From assembly GCA_035412805.1 (NCBI GenBank), contig DAONVO010000027.1, forward strand, positions 1-24,612: a stretch of 24,612 nt of DNA, given 5' to 3'. Under the pieces are notes generated by a model. The model searched no databases, was not told the DNA's origin, and saw nothing but the letters and a program-made list of their open reading frames with translations. This DNA comes from DTU018 sp029550685 (GTDB taxonomy: Bacteria; Bacillota; Syntrophomonadia; Syntrophomonadales; Syntrophomonadaceae). Within the stretch, counting starts at the first letter, position 1. Each line of letters starts with the position of its first letter. The position numbers were made by a program, and so were the translations under genes. This document shows, one piece after another, positions 16,770-24,598 of the stretch.

Positions 16770-16798
16770 AGTATATGCAAAGGCTACGGGGCTGTCAA
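16770..16798 (-). promoter_or_regulatory. Sigma-A promoter of the ilv-leu operon
   Basis: On the minus strand a perfect TTGACA (16798-16793), 17-bp spacer and TATACT (16775-16770) place the start about 16763, at the 5' end of the T-box leader. Confidence 0.88.
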
Positions 16799-16861
16799 CC
16801 AATTTTCATGCAATTGCAGTTGTGTTATTGCTTATGTAAATACCTGCAAAATCGAAGTGTG

Positions 16862-17090
16862 ACAGTAGGTTTGCCATGAGCACCTTGGTGGAGGGGTCCG
16901 ATATAGCCGGTGAAAATGGGCGGTTGAAGGGGGGCGAGGGACAGAATGTCCGTAAGAGGGCTATCAAATAGGATGTTTGTTTAGCCCGGTACCCCTAAGA
17001 CGTACATCGAGCCGTTACTATATCGTGACGACGGAACAGGTGCGAAGGGCAACCTACTGGCACCCTACAAGTTAGGTAAGAGGTGTTTTT
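16862..17090 (+). ncRNA. Structured RNA candidate, tentatively HEARO/omega-RNA-like
   Basis: No frame codes across this stretch, and it is rich in paired segments on the plus strand. TAGGTTTGCC (16866-16875) complements GGCAACCTA (17048-17056) with one bulged T. AGGGGT (16892-16897) pairs with ACCCCT (16991-16996). GGACA-GAA-TGTCC is a hairpin (16939-16951). GGGCTA with CAAA pairs to TTTG and TAGCCC (16958-16987). GGTGC pairs with GCACC (17039-17064), and its loop ACCTA can pair with TAGGT at 17073-17077, a pseudoknot. Unpaired GAAA- and GTAAG-type stretches also suit RNA. Size and layout recall HEARO RNAs, the omega-RNAs of IscB, some of which stand alone; this family call is from memory and unproven. 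No iscB or TnpB gene is nearby. Confidence 0.5.
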
Positions 17091-19080
17091 ACAGAGGTTT
17101 CCTTAAAGATTGCTGCTGTACTTTGCGAATGTATTCTTTCACGTGCACCCGGTGCGGGCTGGTCTGATATAATTGGCTGTTTTCCCGCTGTTTAATACGT
17201 TTAAACAGGGTCCACAAAAGCCGGGTACCTTCCTCGGTCTGAGACGCTTCCCAGGGACTCATGCCGCTTAACACACTGAGCTGGGAATAATACCATTTGT
17301 TAAGATATATTTCTTTCAAGGTTTGCTCCAGTTCAGGATGCTGTTTTTTAACCGTGCTGGTTAATACATCAAACAGCCCGTTCTCCCGTACTTCCATACC
17401 GTCAAATTCCAGGGAATCAAACATGCGCTCTTCAAAACAGCGTCTAGCCCGGGCCATATCCTGTTCACCAAAGGTAGATACGGTAACCCAGCCAGAACCC
17501 AGCACGTATTCTACGAAAAACTCAGCTCCTCCCGGCCGGCTTTCCATTTGGTAAAACACCTGGTAATCATCGGAAATCTTCAGGTGCAGGTTGTGCAAAT
17601 CCTTGATCCTCTTTTCCACCTTATCCCGGTCCTTGATCAAGTAACGGGCACTGATAAAGCGCAGGCCATCTTCAAATAAGTAGTCCTCTTCTTCAATGAG
17701 CAGAATGTCTTCAAAATGAAGATACTGCCCGCTTAGATAAGTATACAGGGTCATCAAGTTCACCTGGTATTCGCCCCGTGAAGATACCGGCACCACCTTT
17801 TCGCTCAAGAGCAAGTGATGAAAATCCATCAGGGTATCGAAATCCTGGCAGGCTATAACAAACTCATCACCATTAACAATCAAATCCGCGATTACACCAC
17901 TCAGCATGGAAACCCCCTGGCTTAAATCCTCTTCATGGTAGGTTACCCGCATATGCAGACCATAGGGCAGTTCTTCCACCTGGCGGATATCATCCACCCG
18001 TTCCAGGGCCTCGAAAAGCCCATCCAGGTCGGTAATCTCGTAAACCCGGCAGTAGATCTGGCGGTTAAAGGGATTCAAGTCAGACAAATTATCTATCTTG
18101 GTTCGGTCCAACTGAGTGCAGGTTTTAATAGTCCAGATATTATTGGTACCCCGTTCCAGCTGGAACTGGTATCTTTCTCTATAACAACTGCGATCCTCCA
18201 TCGCTATAGCATAGCTGTGTACCTGGGCTACAGTTCGGGAGGCCAATACTTCTTCCACCTGTCCTTCCACTATCTGATGCAGCAGGTGAAAGTACCGGCG
18301 GATAGCAGGAGCAACCTCAGGAGCAACAATGGAGTCCAGGTAAGCCCAGTCACGTTCCCGGATCGCTCGAAAGAAACTGTTTACCAACTGCCTGGGTCCC
18401 AGACGGGATGACAGCCGCCGCGTCAAATCTTTTACCTGGTCAGGAGTTAACACCTGCCCATGGCTCAGGTATTTCTGGTACAAAAACTTACCCAGAGCCG
18501 GACGAGTCATATGGATGATATTCTGCTGATAAGCCTGGTAAATTAGGGCACAAGCCTCTTCAAAAGTAATCTCCACCATATCTGTCAGCAGTTCACGATC
18601 CCGGGTATACTGGCTTAAGGGCATATCTTCCACCATAAAAAAGCTGTGTACTCCATCACCATTAAAAGCTAAATAGAAACATTCCACATAAACACCCGGA
18701 CCGCCAATATCCCAAGCCACATCTACTGCCAAGCGGCTGGTATGGCGGCTGCAGGTAGCATAAGCTTTATAAAAAGTGCCCTTAAAAAACTGGGGAGGTG
18801 AAATATCCAAGCCAGCTAAACTGTATTTTTCCAAGGCCCGGTTACAAAGGGCTTCCATTTCTGATCCAAATTCGGCCTTCATGAGATGAAAGAAAGCGGA
18901 CATCTCTGGTTCGTAAAAGGAGGAAAGGCTTTCCATAACCGCAGGTCTAAGATCAAAAGGAATCTCCTCAATAATCTCCAATAGAAACAAACGTCCATCC
19001 GGTTCAGTTACCAAGGTTTTTATGTCATTAACCAGACTTTTTAACACCGGTCTGGGGAAAAAAGGATTTTTCTTACGCAT
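17089..19080 (-). CDS. Hypothetical protein, 663 aa, with C-terminal W-G-SP-EA motif
   Basis: I do not recognise this large acidic soluble protein. It begins MRKKNPFFPRPVLKSLV, has no signal peptide or membrane helix, and is rich in aromatic and acidic residues. Its last 90 residues hold LNKWYYSQLSVLSGMSPWEA then T-EEGTRLLWTLFKRI. This resembles the short W...L.G.SP.EA..T..G..L tail found at the ends of various SEC-C/pRiA4b-like bacterial proteins. Middle segments (VYEITDLDGLFEALERVDD) resemble a small alpha/beta unit. ATG at 19080 follows TAGGAG. A TATAAT-like -10 is at 19165-19160 and a 6-bp hairpin at 19121-19137 lies in its leader. Its stop (17091-17089) touches the structured RNA, so its natural C-terminus may have been altered. 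Confidence 0.8.
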   Translation of the reverse strand: MRKKNPFFPRPVLKSLVNDIKTLVTEPDGRLFLLEIIEEIPFDLRPAVMESLSSFYEPEMSAFFHLMKAEFGSEMEALCNRALEKYSLAGLDISPPQFFKGTFYKAYATCSRHTSRLAVDVAWDIGGPGVYVECFYLAFNGDGVHSFFMVEDMPLSQYTRDRELLTDMVEITFEEACALIYQAYQQNIIHMTRPALGKFLYQKYLSHGQVLTPDQVKDLTRRLSSRLGPRQLVNSFFRAIRERDWAYLDSIVAPEVAPAIRRYFHLLHQIVEGQVEEVLASRTVAQVHSYAIAMEDRSCYRERYQFQLERGTNNIWTIKTCTQLDRTKIDNLSDLNPFNRQIYCRVYEITDLDGLFEALERVDDIRQVEELPYGLHMRVTYHEEDLSQGVSMLSGVIADLIVNGDEFVIACQDFDTLMDFHHLLLSEKVVPVSSRGEYQVNLMTLYTYLSGQYLHFEDILLIEEEDYLFEDGLRFISARYLIKDRDKVEKRIKDLHNLHLKISDDYQVFYQMESRPGGAEFFVEYVLGSGWVTVSTFGEQDMARARRCFEERMFDSLEFDGMEVRENGLFDVLTSTVKKQHPELEQTLKEIYLNKWYYSQLSVLSGMSPWEASQTEEGTRLLWTLFKRIKQRENSQLYQTSPHRVHVKEYIRKVQQQSLRKPL

Positions 19081-19175
19081 TAAGCTCTCCTAGTGCTTCT
19101 TTATTAATCTGAGGTTACCACGTCTTCGGCTAAGACGCAATTACCGCTCTAACCTAAAAATTATACTAAAAAATG

Positions 19176-19204
19176 TTATTGTTTATAAAATCTTTAAATA
19201 TACT
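19176..19204 (+). promoter_or_regulatory. Weak candidate promoter for the HD-GYP gene
   Basis: TTATTG, 17 bp and TATACT read towards the HD-GYP gene. The -35 is poor and the region is AT-rich, so chance is possible. The 118-bp leader contains GAGG-AAA-CCTC, a small palindrome. Confidence 0.3.
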
Positions 19205-19321
19205 CGTGAACAGGGGCGAATTGTGGAAAATATTTTCTATTTTCAGGAGGAAACCTCAGCTATACACAGAATTTATAAACGAATGGTAACAGATTCCACC
19301 ATGAATAATTATTAGGTGCTT

Positions 19322-20407
19322 ATGCGAAGAATAAGAATTAATGAATTAAAAAACGGGATGGTGGTAGCGAGAACCATCACAGATAGTGATGGGCGGATTC
19401 TGCTGCGCTCCGGTATTCAGCTCAATGAAGGATACATTGATAAACTCCGCAACTTGGGCTTAAATTCCGTATATATCCGGGATGCCTTCAATGATGTGGA
19501 AGTACATGATGTTATCTCTGATAAAACTCGTTTGGAAGCCATCCGTGTAATTAAGGATAACTTCAACGCTTTGGAGAACCAGCACAAACTCAATATTCGT
19601 GCGGTTAAGACCATGGTGGATCAAATAATAGATGAACTGCTAGCAGATTTGACGGTTCTGGTCAATCTTAATGATATTCGCGCTTTTGATGATTATACTT
19701 TTGCTCATTCGGTAAATGTAGCCGTCCTGTCAATCATGACTGGAATTACACTGGGCTACAACAACCTGCAGTTAAAGGAGCTGGGCGTAGGGGCTATTTT
19801 ACATGATATAGGGAAAATTCGCATTGACAAAGACATTCTTAGTAAAACCGGTGATCTTAGCAAAGAAGAATTTGATGAAGTCAAACGGCATACTGTTTAT
19901 GGTTTTGAAATTTTGCGCCAATACCCGGATGTTTCTTTAATATCCGCTCATATAGCTTTTCAGCACCATGAGCGCTGGGATGGGAACGGCTATCCCCGCG
20001 GCCTGGCTCGGGAAGATATACTGGAATATGCCCGTATCGTATCGGTATGCGATGTATATGATGCTCTGTTAGCGGATCGCCCCTACCGGGCATCTTACAC
20101 AGTCACCCAGGCTCTGACCATCTTAAAGCGAATGGGTGGTATTTTTCTGGATAAACGATGTGTTGATGCCTTTATATGTAATATCGCTGTATATCCGATT
20201 GGTTCGGTAGTGGAGCTAAGCACTGGAGAAGTAGGAGTAGTTGTAGATGTAAACAAAGAATCGCCTACCCGTCCTATAGTCAGACTGGTTATTGATCGCT
20301 ATGGAGGGCGCTTGCAGCGTCTGCAGGAAGTTGATCTATCCAAGTATACCACAGTAATCGTGGCCAGAAATCTTGGCGAAGAAGCTGTTCAGAAATTGCT
20401 TTCTTAA
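19322..20407 (+). CDS. HD-GYP domain cyclic-di-GMP phosphodiesterase
   Basis: A 361-residue cytosolic protein of the HD-GYP family, which hydrolyses c-di-GMP. The N-terminal 60 residues (MRRIRINELKNGMVVART, then GRILLRSGIQL) are the DUF3391-like segment often preceding HD-GYP. The catalytic domain shows His 129, HD at 161-162 (ILHDIGKIRID), His 190, His 210, HH 215-216 and DGNGYP (220-225), then SVCDVYDAL. The last 80 residues form a small beta-rich tail (VVELSTGEVGVVV) typical of clostridial members. No sensor or receiver domain is fused. ATG 19322 follows AGGTG; GTG 19316 in the same frame is possible. The pyruvate-kinase-like gene follows after 30 bp. Confidence 0.93.
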   Translation: MRRIRINELKNGMVVARTITDSDGRILLRSGIQLNEGYIDKLRNLGLNSVYIRDAFNDVEVHDVISDKTRLEAIRVIKDNFNALENQHKLNIRAVKTMVDQIIDELLADLTVLVNLNDIRAFDDYTFAHSVNVAVLSIMTGITLGYNNLQLKELGVGAILHDIGKIRIDKDILSKTGDLSKEEFDEVKRHTVYGFEILRQYPDVSLISAHIAFQHHERWDGNGYPRGLAREDILEYARIVSVCDVYDALLADRPYRASYTVTQALTILKRMGGIFLDKRCVDAFICNIAVYPIGSVVELSTGEVGVVVDVNKESPTRPIVRLVIDRYGGRLQRLQEVDLSKYTTVIVARNLGEEAVQKLLS

Positions 20408-20437
20408 CACCTGCATTTTGTTAAAGGAGGTAATATC

Positions 20438-20998
20438 ATGCTGTGGGAACAACCCGGCGCACATAACACCAAAGCGACTTTGGATCTGGCCTTACAAAGA
20501 GCAGAAGAGTTAGGTATAAAAAACTTTGTAGTTGCCTCTTGCAGCGGGGCTACTGCCCGCGAACTACTTGCTCTGGCCAAGGGAATTGACATTGTATGTG
20601 TCACTCATCATAACGGTTTTGATAAACCAGGCGAAAATGAAATGGATGCCCAAACTCGACGGGATCTTGAGCAAGCCGGGGTGCGAGTTCTTACGACCAC
20701 CCATGTGCTGGCCGGAGTGGACCGGGCGGTGCGCAATCAATTTGGGGGAGTATATCCGGCGGAAATAATTGCTCAAACCCTGCGCATGTTGGGCCAGGGT
20801 GTAAAAGTAGCTACAGAAATAGCAGTCATGGCCTTGGATGCGGGCTTGATCCCTTATGGTAAGGAAATCATCTCCATAGGAGGTACTATACAGGGCGCGG
20901 ATGCAGCTATTGTAGTCAAACCTGCTCATGCCAACCGGTTTTTTGATACCGAAATCAAGGAGATCATTTGCATGCCCAGAACCAAGAAAAAAGCATAA
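20438..20998 (+). CDS. Stand-alone pyruvate kinase C-terminal-domain (PK_C-like) protein
   Basis: A 186-residue cytosolic protein. It keeps the alpha/beta fold of the pyruvate kinase C-terminal domain without the catalytic barrel. VVASCSGATARELL (residues 31-44) corresponds to the domain's phosphate-binding turn. VTHHNGFDKPGENEMD and GVRVLTTTHVLAGVDRA follow, then GLIPYGKEIISIGGT and GADAAIVVKPAHA near the end. Such lone domains are common in clostridia, and their role (perhaps nucleotide or sugar-phosphate sensing) is unknown. ATG 20438 is 8 nt behind AAAGGAGG. It probably shares a transcript with the HD-GYP gene, but a functional link is speculation. Confidence 0.85.
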   Translation: MLWEQPGAHNTKATLDLALQRAEELGIKNFVVASCSGATARELLALAKGIDIVCVTHHNGFDKPGENEMDAQTRRDLEQAGVRVLTTTHVLAGVDRAVRNQFGGVYPAEIIAQTLRMLGQGVKVATEIAVMALDAGLIPYGKEIISIGGTIQGADAAIVVKPAHANRFFDTEIKEIICMPRTKKKA

Positions 20999-21046
20999 AG
21001 GTATAAAAAAGTTGCCGCAAAGCCAATGTATAATGGGTGATCGATT

Positions 21047-21151
21047 ATGTATGAAAAAATTGCGGCTGCTTTATTGGCACTGTTGATCGGTGGTACCCTA
21101 TTATACCTGCTAGTAGCAAGAGTCTATCCCTCCATTACTAACAAAAGATGA
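21047..21151 (+). CDS. Small hydrophobic membrane peptide, 34 aa
   Basis: The ORF reads MYEKIAAALLALLIGG, then TLLYLLVARVYPSITNKR. One hydrophobic helix (about residues 5-25) is followed by a short basic tail, a single-pass layout. The ribosome-binding site is weak (GGGTGAT). Paired segments surround the start: GCCGCAA (21014-21020) with TTGCGGC (21060-21066), and GCCAAT (21022-21027) with ATTGGC (21073-21078), in an interleaved order. The stop codon lies inside an 11-bp inverted repeat. It is too short for homology by eye. It could be a real small protein, a toxin-like peptide or chance; the following gene has a similar membrane segment, which favours a real one. Confidence 0.45.
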   Translation: MYEKIAAALLALLIGGTLLYLLVARVYPSITNKR

Positions 21152-21177
21152 GAATTATATCCTGCAATAATTCTCAT
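21148..21177. repeat. Perfect 11-bp inverted repeat, 8-nt spacer
   Basis: ATGAGAATTAT (21148-21158) and ATAATTCTCAT (21167-21177) are exact inverse complements. No T-run follows, so it is more likely an operator or mRNA hairpin than a terminator. The half-site TGAGAAT resembles Fur-type half-sites, but the spacing is not the usual one. Confidence 0.7.
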
Positions 21178-21213
21178 TTACCCGGTCAAAATAAGGACAA
21201 AGGAGGGATCACT

Positions 21214-21375
21214 GTGACAAGATACCGCACCACCAATGGAAAAGAAGACTTGAAACAAAGAATGGATCCCTGGGCAGCGATGGCCATCCCTTTAGCTTTT
21301 ATCAATGGCATCTATCTCGGCAGTTATGCCCTGCGCGCCATAAGGCAGCACTGGGAAGGCGGACCCATGGATTAG
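21214..21375 (+). CDS. Small single-pass membrane protein, 53 aa
   Basis: The start is a GTG at 21214, 6-7 nt behind a strong AAAGGAGGG, which argues for real translation. The protein has a polar N-terminus (TRYRTTNGKEDLKQRMDPW), a hydrophobic segment of about 20 residues (AAMAIPLAFINGIYLGSYAL) and a short charged end (RAIRQHWEGGPMD). I recognise no family. A clear terminator follows 13 bp after the stop, so it ends a transcript that probably also carries the 34-aa peptide. The longer in-frame reading from 21148 would use the inverted repeat as coding sequence and is less likely. Confidence 0.65.
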   Translation: MTRYRTTNGKEDLKQRMDPWAAMAIPLAFINGIYLGSYALRAIRQHWEGGPMD

Positions 21376-21387
21376 TTCTTCCTCCTT

Positions 21388-21419
21388 AAATGGTTCACCT
21401 CACAGGTGAGCCATTTTTT
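21388..21419 (+). terminator. Rho-independent terminator of the small-protein transcript
   Basis: AAATGGTTCACCT pairs with AGGTGAGCCATTT (13 bp, one G.T pair, 3-nt loop) and runs into six T on the plus strand. Confidence 0.9.
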
Positions 21420-21549
21420 CGGTTTTTTCCCTTTCACATTCAGCCTTCAAATCCCTTCTCACCTTAAGATATTTCCTCCCATTCTCGACCTTTACCACAG
21501 CGCTGGGTCTGTTACAATATTTAAGAAGTACTTATGGGGAAGTGAGACT

Positions 21550-22461
21550 ATGCTCATCCCGGTGGCCCAGGGAATATCAATGGTAGCTCCTAAAGAAAAA
21601 CCCCGTTACCCTTATGCCAATTGCTTGTTTATAAACGCCGACCGTCCAACCGTAATAGATTTAGGTGCGGGGGCCGGTGCTTTCCGGGAAATTGCCTGTG
21701 AAAGAATTCAGCTGGTTCTGCTTACTCATTTTCACTTTGACCATGTCCATGGCTACGATCTGTTCAGCCACGCTGATTTGATGGCCGGCCAGGAAGAAGC
21801 GGCAACTTACTGTGATGAGCATGCCTATGTTGATTTCCACGGTTATAACCTGTGGGATGAATTGATGAAAATCCCCCGCCAGGCTTACGGCCAGGTTGTT
21901 CCTTTAAAGGACGACGTACTGGCCCGCCCTGGTTTTCGTAAGCTCCCCCTGGCAGCCACCATAAGTGATGGACAGAATATTGAACTGGGCAGCATGAATC
22001 TGACAGCTGTGCACCTGCCCGGCCATACCCGGGGGCACTATGGATTTTATATAGAAAAAGAAGGTATTCTTTTCAGCGGCGACATTGACCTGGTAGCCTC
22101 CGGACCCTGGTACAGCAGCAATAGTGCCAGTGTAGGCGACCTAATAAATTCCGTGCGGCGTATAAAAGAAATAAACCCGCGCATCATCATTCCCTCCCAT
22201 CGCCATATCCAGTCGGATAATATTCCAGCTCAGCTGGATCGTTATATTGGGGTAGTGCTGGACAGAAACTATCGCCTGCTGGACATCCTGAGAATACCTC
22301 ACAATTTGGATCAGCTGGCGGAATATCACCTGGTATTCCCCAACTGCCAGAACGTGTATGAACTATTCTGGGAGAAGATGACCCTTCGCAACCACCTGCG
22401 CTATTTAATGGAACAACATCTGATTGAGGAACTCCCAGACGGATTTTACCAGCGCATTTAA
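21550..22461 (+). CDS. Metallo-beta-lactamase-fold hydrolase
   Basis: A 303-residue cytosolic protein. The zinc-site motif THFHFDH (His 60, His 62, Asp 64, His 65) is complete, followed by GHTRGHYGF (His 159), GDID (Asp 178) and SHRH (about 207), so both metal sites look intact. The C-terminal 70 residues are helical (NYRLLDILRIP, then FWEKMTLRNHLRYLMEQHLIEEL). They resemble the DNA-binding-like helical tail of many YycJ/glyoxalase-II-type hydrolases. The substrate cannot be told; thioesters or lactones are common. ATG 21550 follows GGGGAAGTGAG. The frame extending to 21406 would start inside the terminator and is rejected. A weak TTTACC/TACAAT promoter may lie at about 21491-21518. Confidence 0.9.
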   Translation: MLIPVAQGISMVAPKEKPRYPYANCLFINADRPTVIDLGAGAGAFREIACERIQLVLLTHFHFDHVHGYDLFSHADLMAGQEEAATYCDEHAYVDFHGYNLWDELMKIPRQAYGQVVPLKDDVLARPGFRKLPLAATISDGQNIELGSMNLTAVHLPGHTRGHYGFYIEKEGILFSGDIDLVASGPWYSSNSASVGDLINSVRRIKEINPRIIIPSHRHIQSDNIPAQLDRYIGVVLDRNYRLLDILRIPHNLDQLAEYHLVFPNCQNVYELFWEKMTLRNHLRYLMEQHLIEELPDGFYQRI

Positions 22462-22572
22462 CCTCATCTCATTATCCTCAGTGAGTTTCCTGCCAACTTA
22501 AATGTTCAGAATTATTTGATGCTATTGATTTGTTAGAATATTCCCAAGGGAGAAAATTTACTGTCTAAGGAG

Positions 22573-22665
22573 GTGGTAGTTGATCTCACCCATCCTGGTG
22601 ATGGGCCGGGGGGACTTCATTCTAAGATGATTGAACCTCTTAAATTAGCCCGGGGGAAGGCGTAA
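22573..22665 (+). other. Possible gene remnant or leader peptide before the acyl-CoA dehydrogenase
   Basis: This part of the 228-bp gap is open in one frame and gives VVDLTHPGDGPGG, then LHSKMIEPLKLARGKA before a TAA. The preceding 66 bp read as coding-like sequence (SELFDAIDLLEYSQGRKFTV) in the frame one base off, stopping at TAA 22566-22568. A single indel would join them, so they may be the relic of a gene. AAGGAGG at 22567-22573 also stands 6 nt before a TTG that opens a 16-residue ORF (22580-22630). I recognise no family. Confidence 0.3.
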
Positions 22666-22689
22666 ATAGATAATTGGAGGTTGGATAAC

Positions 22690-24522
22690 ATGGCATCAAA
22701 TTTCATGCAGTCAACACGTGACCACCGTTTTATATTGAAAGAATGGCTGGACCTAAACAAGGTATTTGCCACCGAACGATTTAAAAACAGCTATGGTGTC
22801 GATGACATCGATTTTATCCTCGATAATGCCCTGAAAGTTGCCAAGGAGGTAGTGGCACCTACCAATGATGATGGCGATCAGCAGCACGCAGTTTTCGAAA
22901 ATGGTAAAGTTACGGTCCCTGAATCCATGAAAAAAGCCTATTTCTTTATCCAGGAGAATGGTCTGGGTTCAAGCAATAAAAACCATGATGACGAATCTGC
23001 TCTGCCTTCCTGTATTCTGGCTTGTATCAACGAATATCTTATTGGAGCCAATGCAGCCTTGTGCCCCTATTTTTTAGCCACTTCTGGGGCAGCTGGGCTT
23101 ATACAGAGTTACGGCAGCGAAGAAGTAAAGAGAATCTTCCTGCCCAAAATGTTCAGCGGACAGTGGTCAGGAACCATGGATTTAACTGAACCCAATGGCG
23201 GTTCAGATGTTGGAGATATATTATCTAAAGCATTTCCCACCGATCAGCCCGGTATTTTCAAAATTAAGGGAACCAAATGCTTTATTACCGGTGGTGAGCA
23301 AGATATTACCGAGAATATCGTTCACCTTACCCTGGCCCGTATTGAAGGAGCCGCTCCGGGTACCAAAGGAATTTCTTTGTTCGTGGTACCGAAATACTGG
23401 CCTACTGCCGATGGTGAGGCAGGAGAGTTTAACGATGTCAACTGTGCGGGAATAGAACACAAAATGGGACTCAGGGGATCAGCAACCGCCGTAGTCAGCT
23501 TTGGGGAAGAAAACAACTGCCGCGGCTTTCTACTGGGAGATCCTCCTGATGAAAGTGGCCGGGCACAGGGTATGGCCCAAATGTTTCAGATGATGAATGA
23601 AGAACGTCTGGTTACCGGCCATGCAGCTTTGTCGGCGGCCTCAGTAGCTTATTACAATGCAGTAAAATATGCAAGTGAGCGTATCCAAGGCCGCCCCCTC
23701 ACCAATCCCAAGGCCGGACGGGTTCCTATTATCAAGCATGAAGATGTTCGCCGCATGCTCATGTATCAAAAGGCGCATATTGAGGCATCCCGGGCTATGT
23801 CAATTTACACCTATTATTTAATAGATGTAGCTGAAAACAGTTCTGAAGAGGAACTGGTCAAAAAAGCCAAAGCCACCATTGAAGTACATACACCCATCGT
23901 AAAGGCCTATTGCTCGGATGTATGCTGGTTGTCTATTTCAGAAGCTATGCAGGTTTACGGAGGATATGGTTTTAGCGAAGAATATCCTATAGCCCAGCTG
24001 CTGCGTGACTCCCGCATTTACTCAATTTGGGAAGGAACCAATTATATTCAGGCTATGGATCTGGTGGGGCGCAAATGGATGTTAGGCAAAGGCCAAGTTT
24101 TTGCAGCTTGGCTGCAGGACATACAGGACTTTATCGAAACCAACCGCTCTTCTTCCTCCTTTGCCCACGAGATAAATATATTGCAGCAAGCCTTAAATGA
24201 TTACCGGGAAATCCAGACAACATTGGGAGGTTACCTGGGAGCAGGCAAAGTCGGCATGATTGGCCTATATGCCACCCGCATCCTGCATGCCACCGGGAAA
24301 CTGCTAGGAGCTCGCCTGCTGCTGGATCAGGCCTTGATAGCCGAAAAGCAAATGAACCAGCTGGGCACAGACCATTATGACTATGCTTTCTATCAAGGCA
24401 AAGTAAATACTGCCAAATTCTTCGTCCGTAATATCCTACCCGAGGTTTCCTTTATATTAAGTGTTATAAAAGATGGCGATACTTCGGCGCTCGACATTGA
24501 AGAATCGGCTTTCTTGGCTTAG
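22690..24522 (+). CDS. Acyl-CoA dehydrogenase, long form with C-terminal extension
   Basis: A 610-residue FAD enzyme that introduces the alpha-beta double bond in acyl-CoA during beta-oxidation, passing electrons to an electron-transfer flavoprotein. The order is an N-terminal helical domain, the FAD/substrate strand region TEPNGGSDVG (166-175) and EHKMGLRGSATA (256-267), a middle domain with MMNEERLVTGHAALS, and QVYGGYGFSEEYP (421-433). IYSIWEGTN (Glu 448) is the catalytic-base region. A 150-residue extension follows (as in acetyl-CoA-dehydrogenase-C/DmdC-type enzymes). ATG 22690 is 9 nt behind TTGGAGG. The 9 extra bases to 22681 are untranslated. It would suit a fatty-acid-degrading organism. 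Chain length cannot be told. Confidence 0.93.
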   Translation: MASNFMQSTRDHRFILKEWLDLNKVFATERFKNSYGVDDIDFILDNALKVAKEVVAPTNDDGDQQHAVFENGKVTVPESMKKAYFFIQENGLGSSNKNHDDESALPSCILACINEYLIGANAALCPYFLATSGAAGLIQSYGSEEVKRIFLPKMFSGQWSGTMDLTEPNGGSDVGDILSKAFPTDQPGIFKIKGTKCFITGGEQDITENIVHLTLARIEGAAPGTKGISLFVVPKYWPTADGEAGEFNDVNCAGIEHKMGLRGSATAVVSFGEENNCRGFLLGDPPDESGRAQGMAQMFQMMNEERLVTGHAALSAASVAYYNAVKYASERIQGRPLTNPKAGRVPIIKHEDVRRMLMYQKAHIEASRAMSIYTYYLIDVAENSSEEELVKKAKATIEVHTPIVKAYCSDVCWLSISEAMQVYGGYGFSEEYPIAQLLRDSRIYSIWEGTNYIQAMDLVGRKWMLGKGQVFAAWLQDIQDFIETNRSSSSFAHEINILQQALNDYREIQTTLGGYLGAGKVGMIGLYATRILHATGKLLGARLLLDQALIAEKQMNQLGTDHYDYAFYQGKVNTAKFFVRNILPEVSFILSVIKDGDTSALDIEESAFLA

Positions 24523-24536
24523 AACCTAAAAGCGAA

Positions 24537-24561
24537 AGCCCGGAATCACTGATTCCGGGCT
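24537..24561 (+). terminator. Probable terminator hairpin after the acyl-CoA dehydrogenase gene
   Basis: AGCCCGGAATC pairs perfectly with GATTCCGGGCT around a 3-nt loop, 14 bp after the stop codon. There is no T-run, so it may instead be a stabilising 3' hairpin. Confidence 0.55.
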
Positions 24562-24598
24562 CAGACTGTCAAAGAAGTCTATTAATGGTTAGAAGTTC

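Noticed and set aside
16862..17090. Group II intron fragment, RNase P, SRP RNA or tmRNA
   Set aside because: None of the recognisable core motifs of these RNAs (intron domain V, RNase P core, SRP GGAAG loop region, tmRNA acceptor end) could be found by eye.
21029..21034. TATAAT as promoter of the 34-aa peptide
   Set aside because: A -35 at the right distance is missing (AAAAAG), and the resulting leader would be only a few bases.
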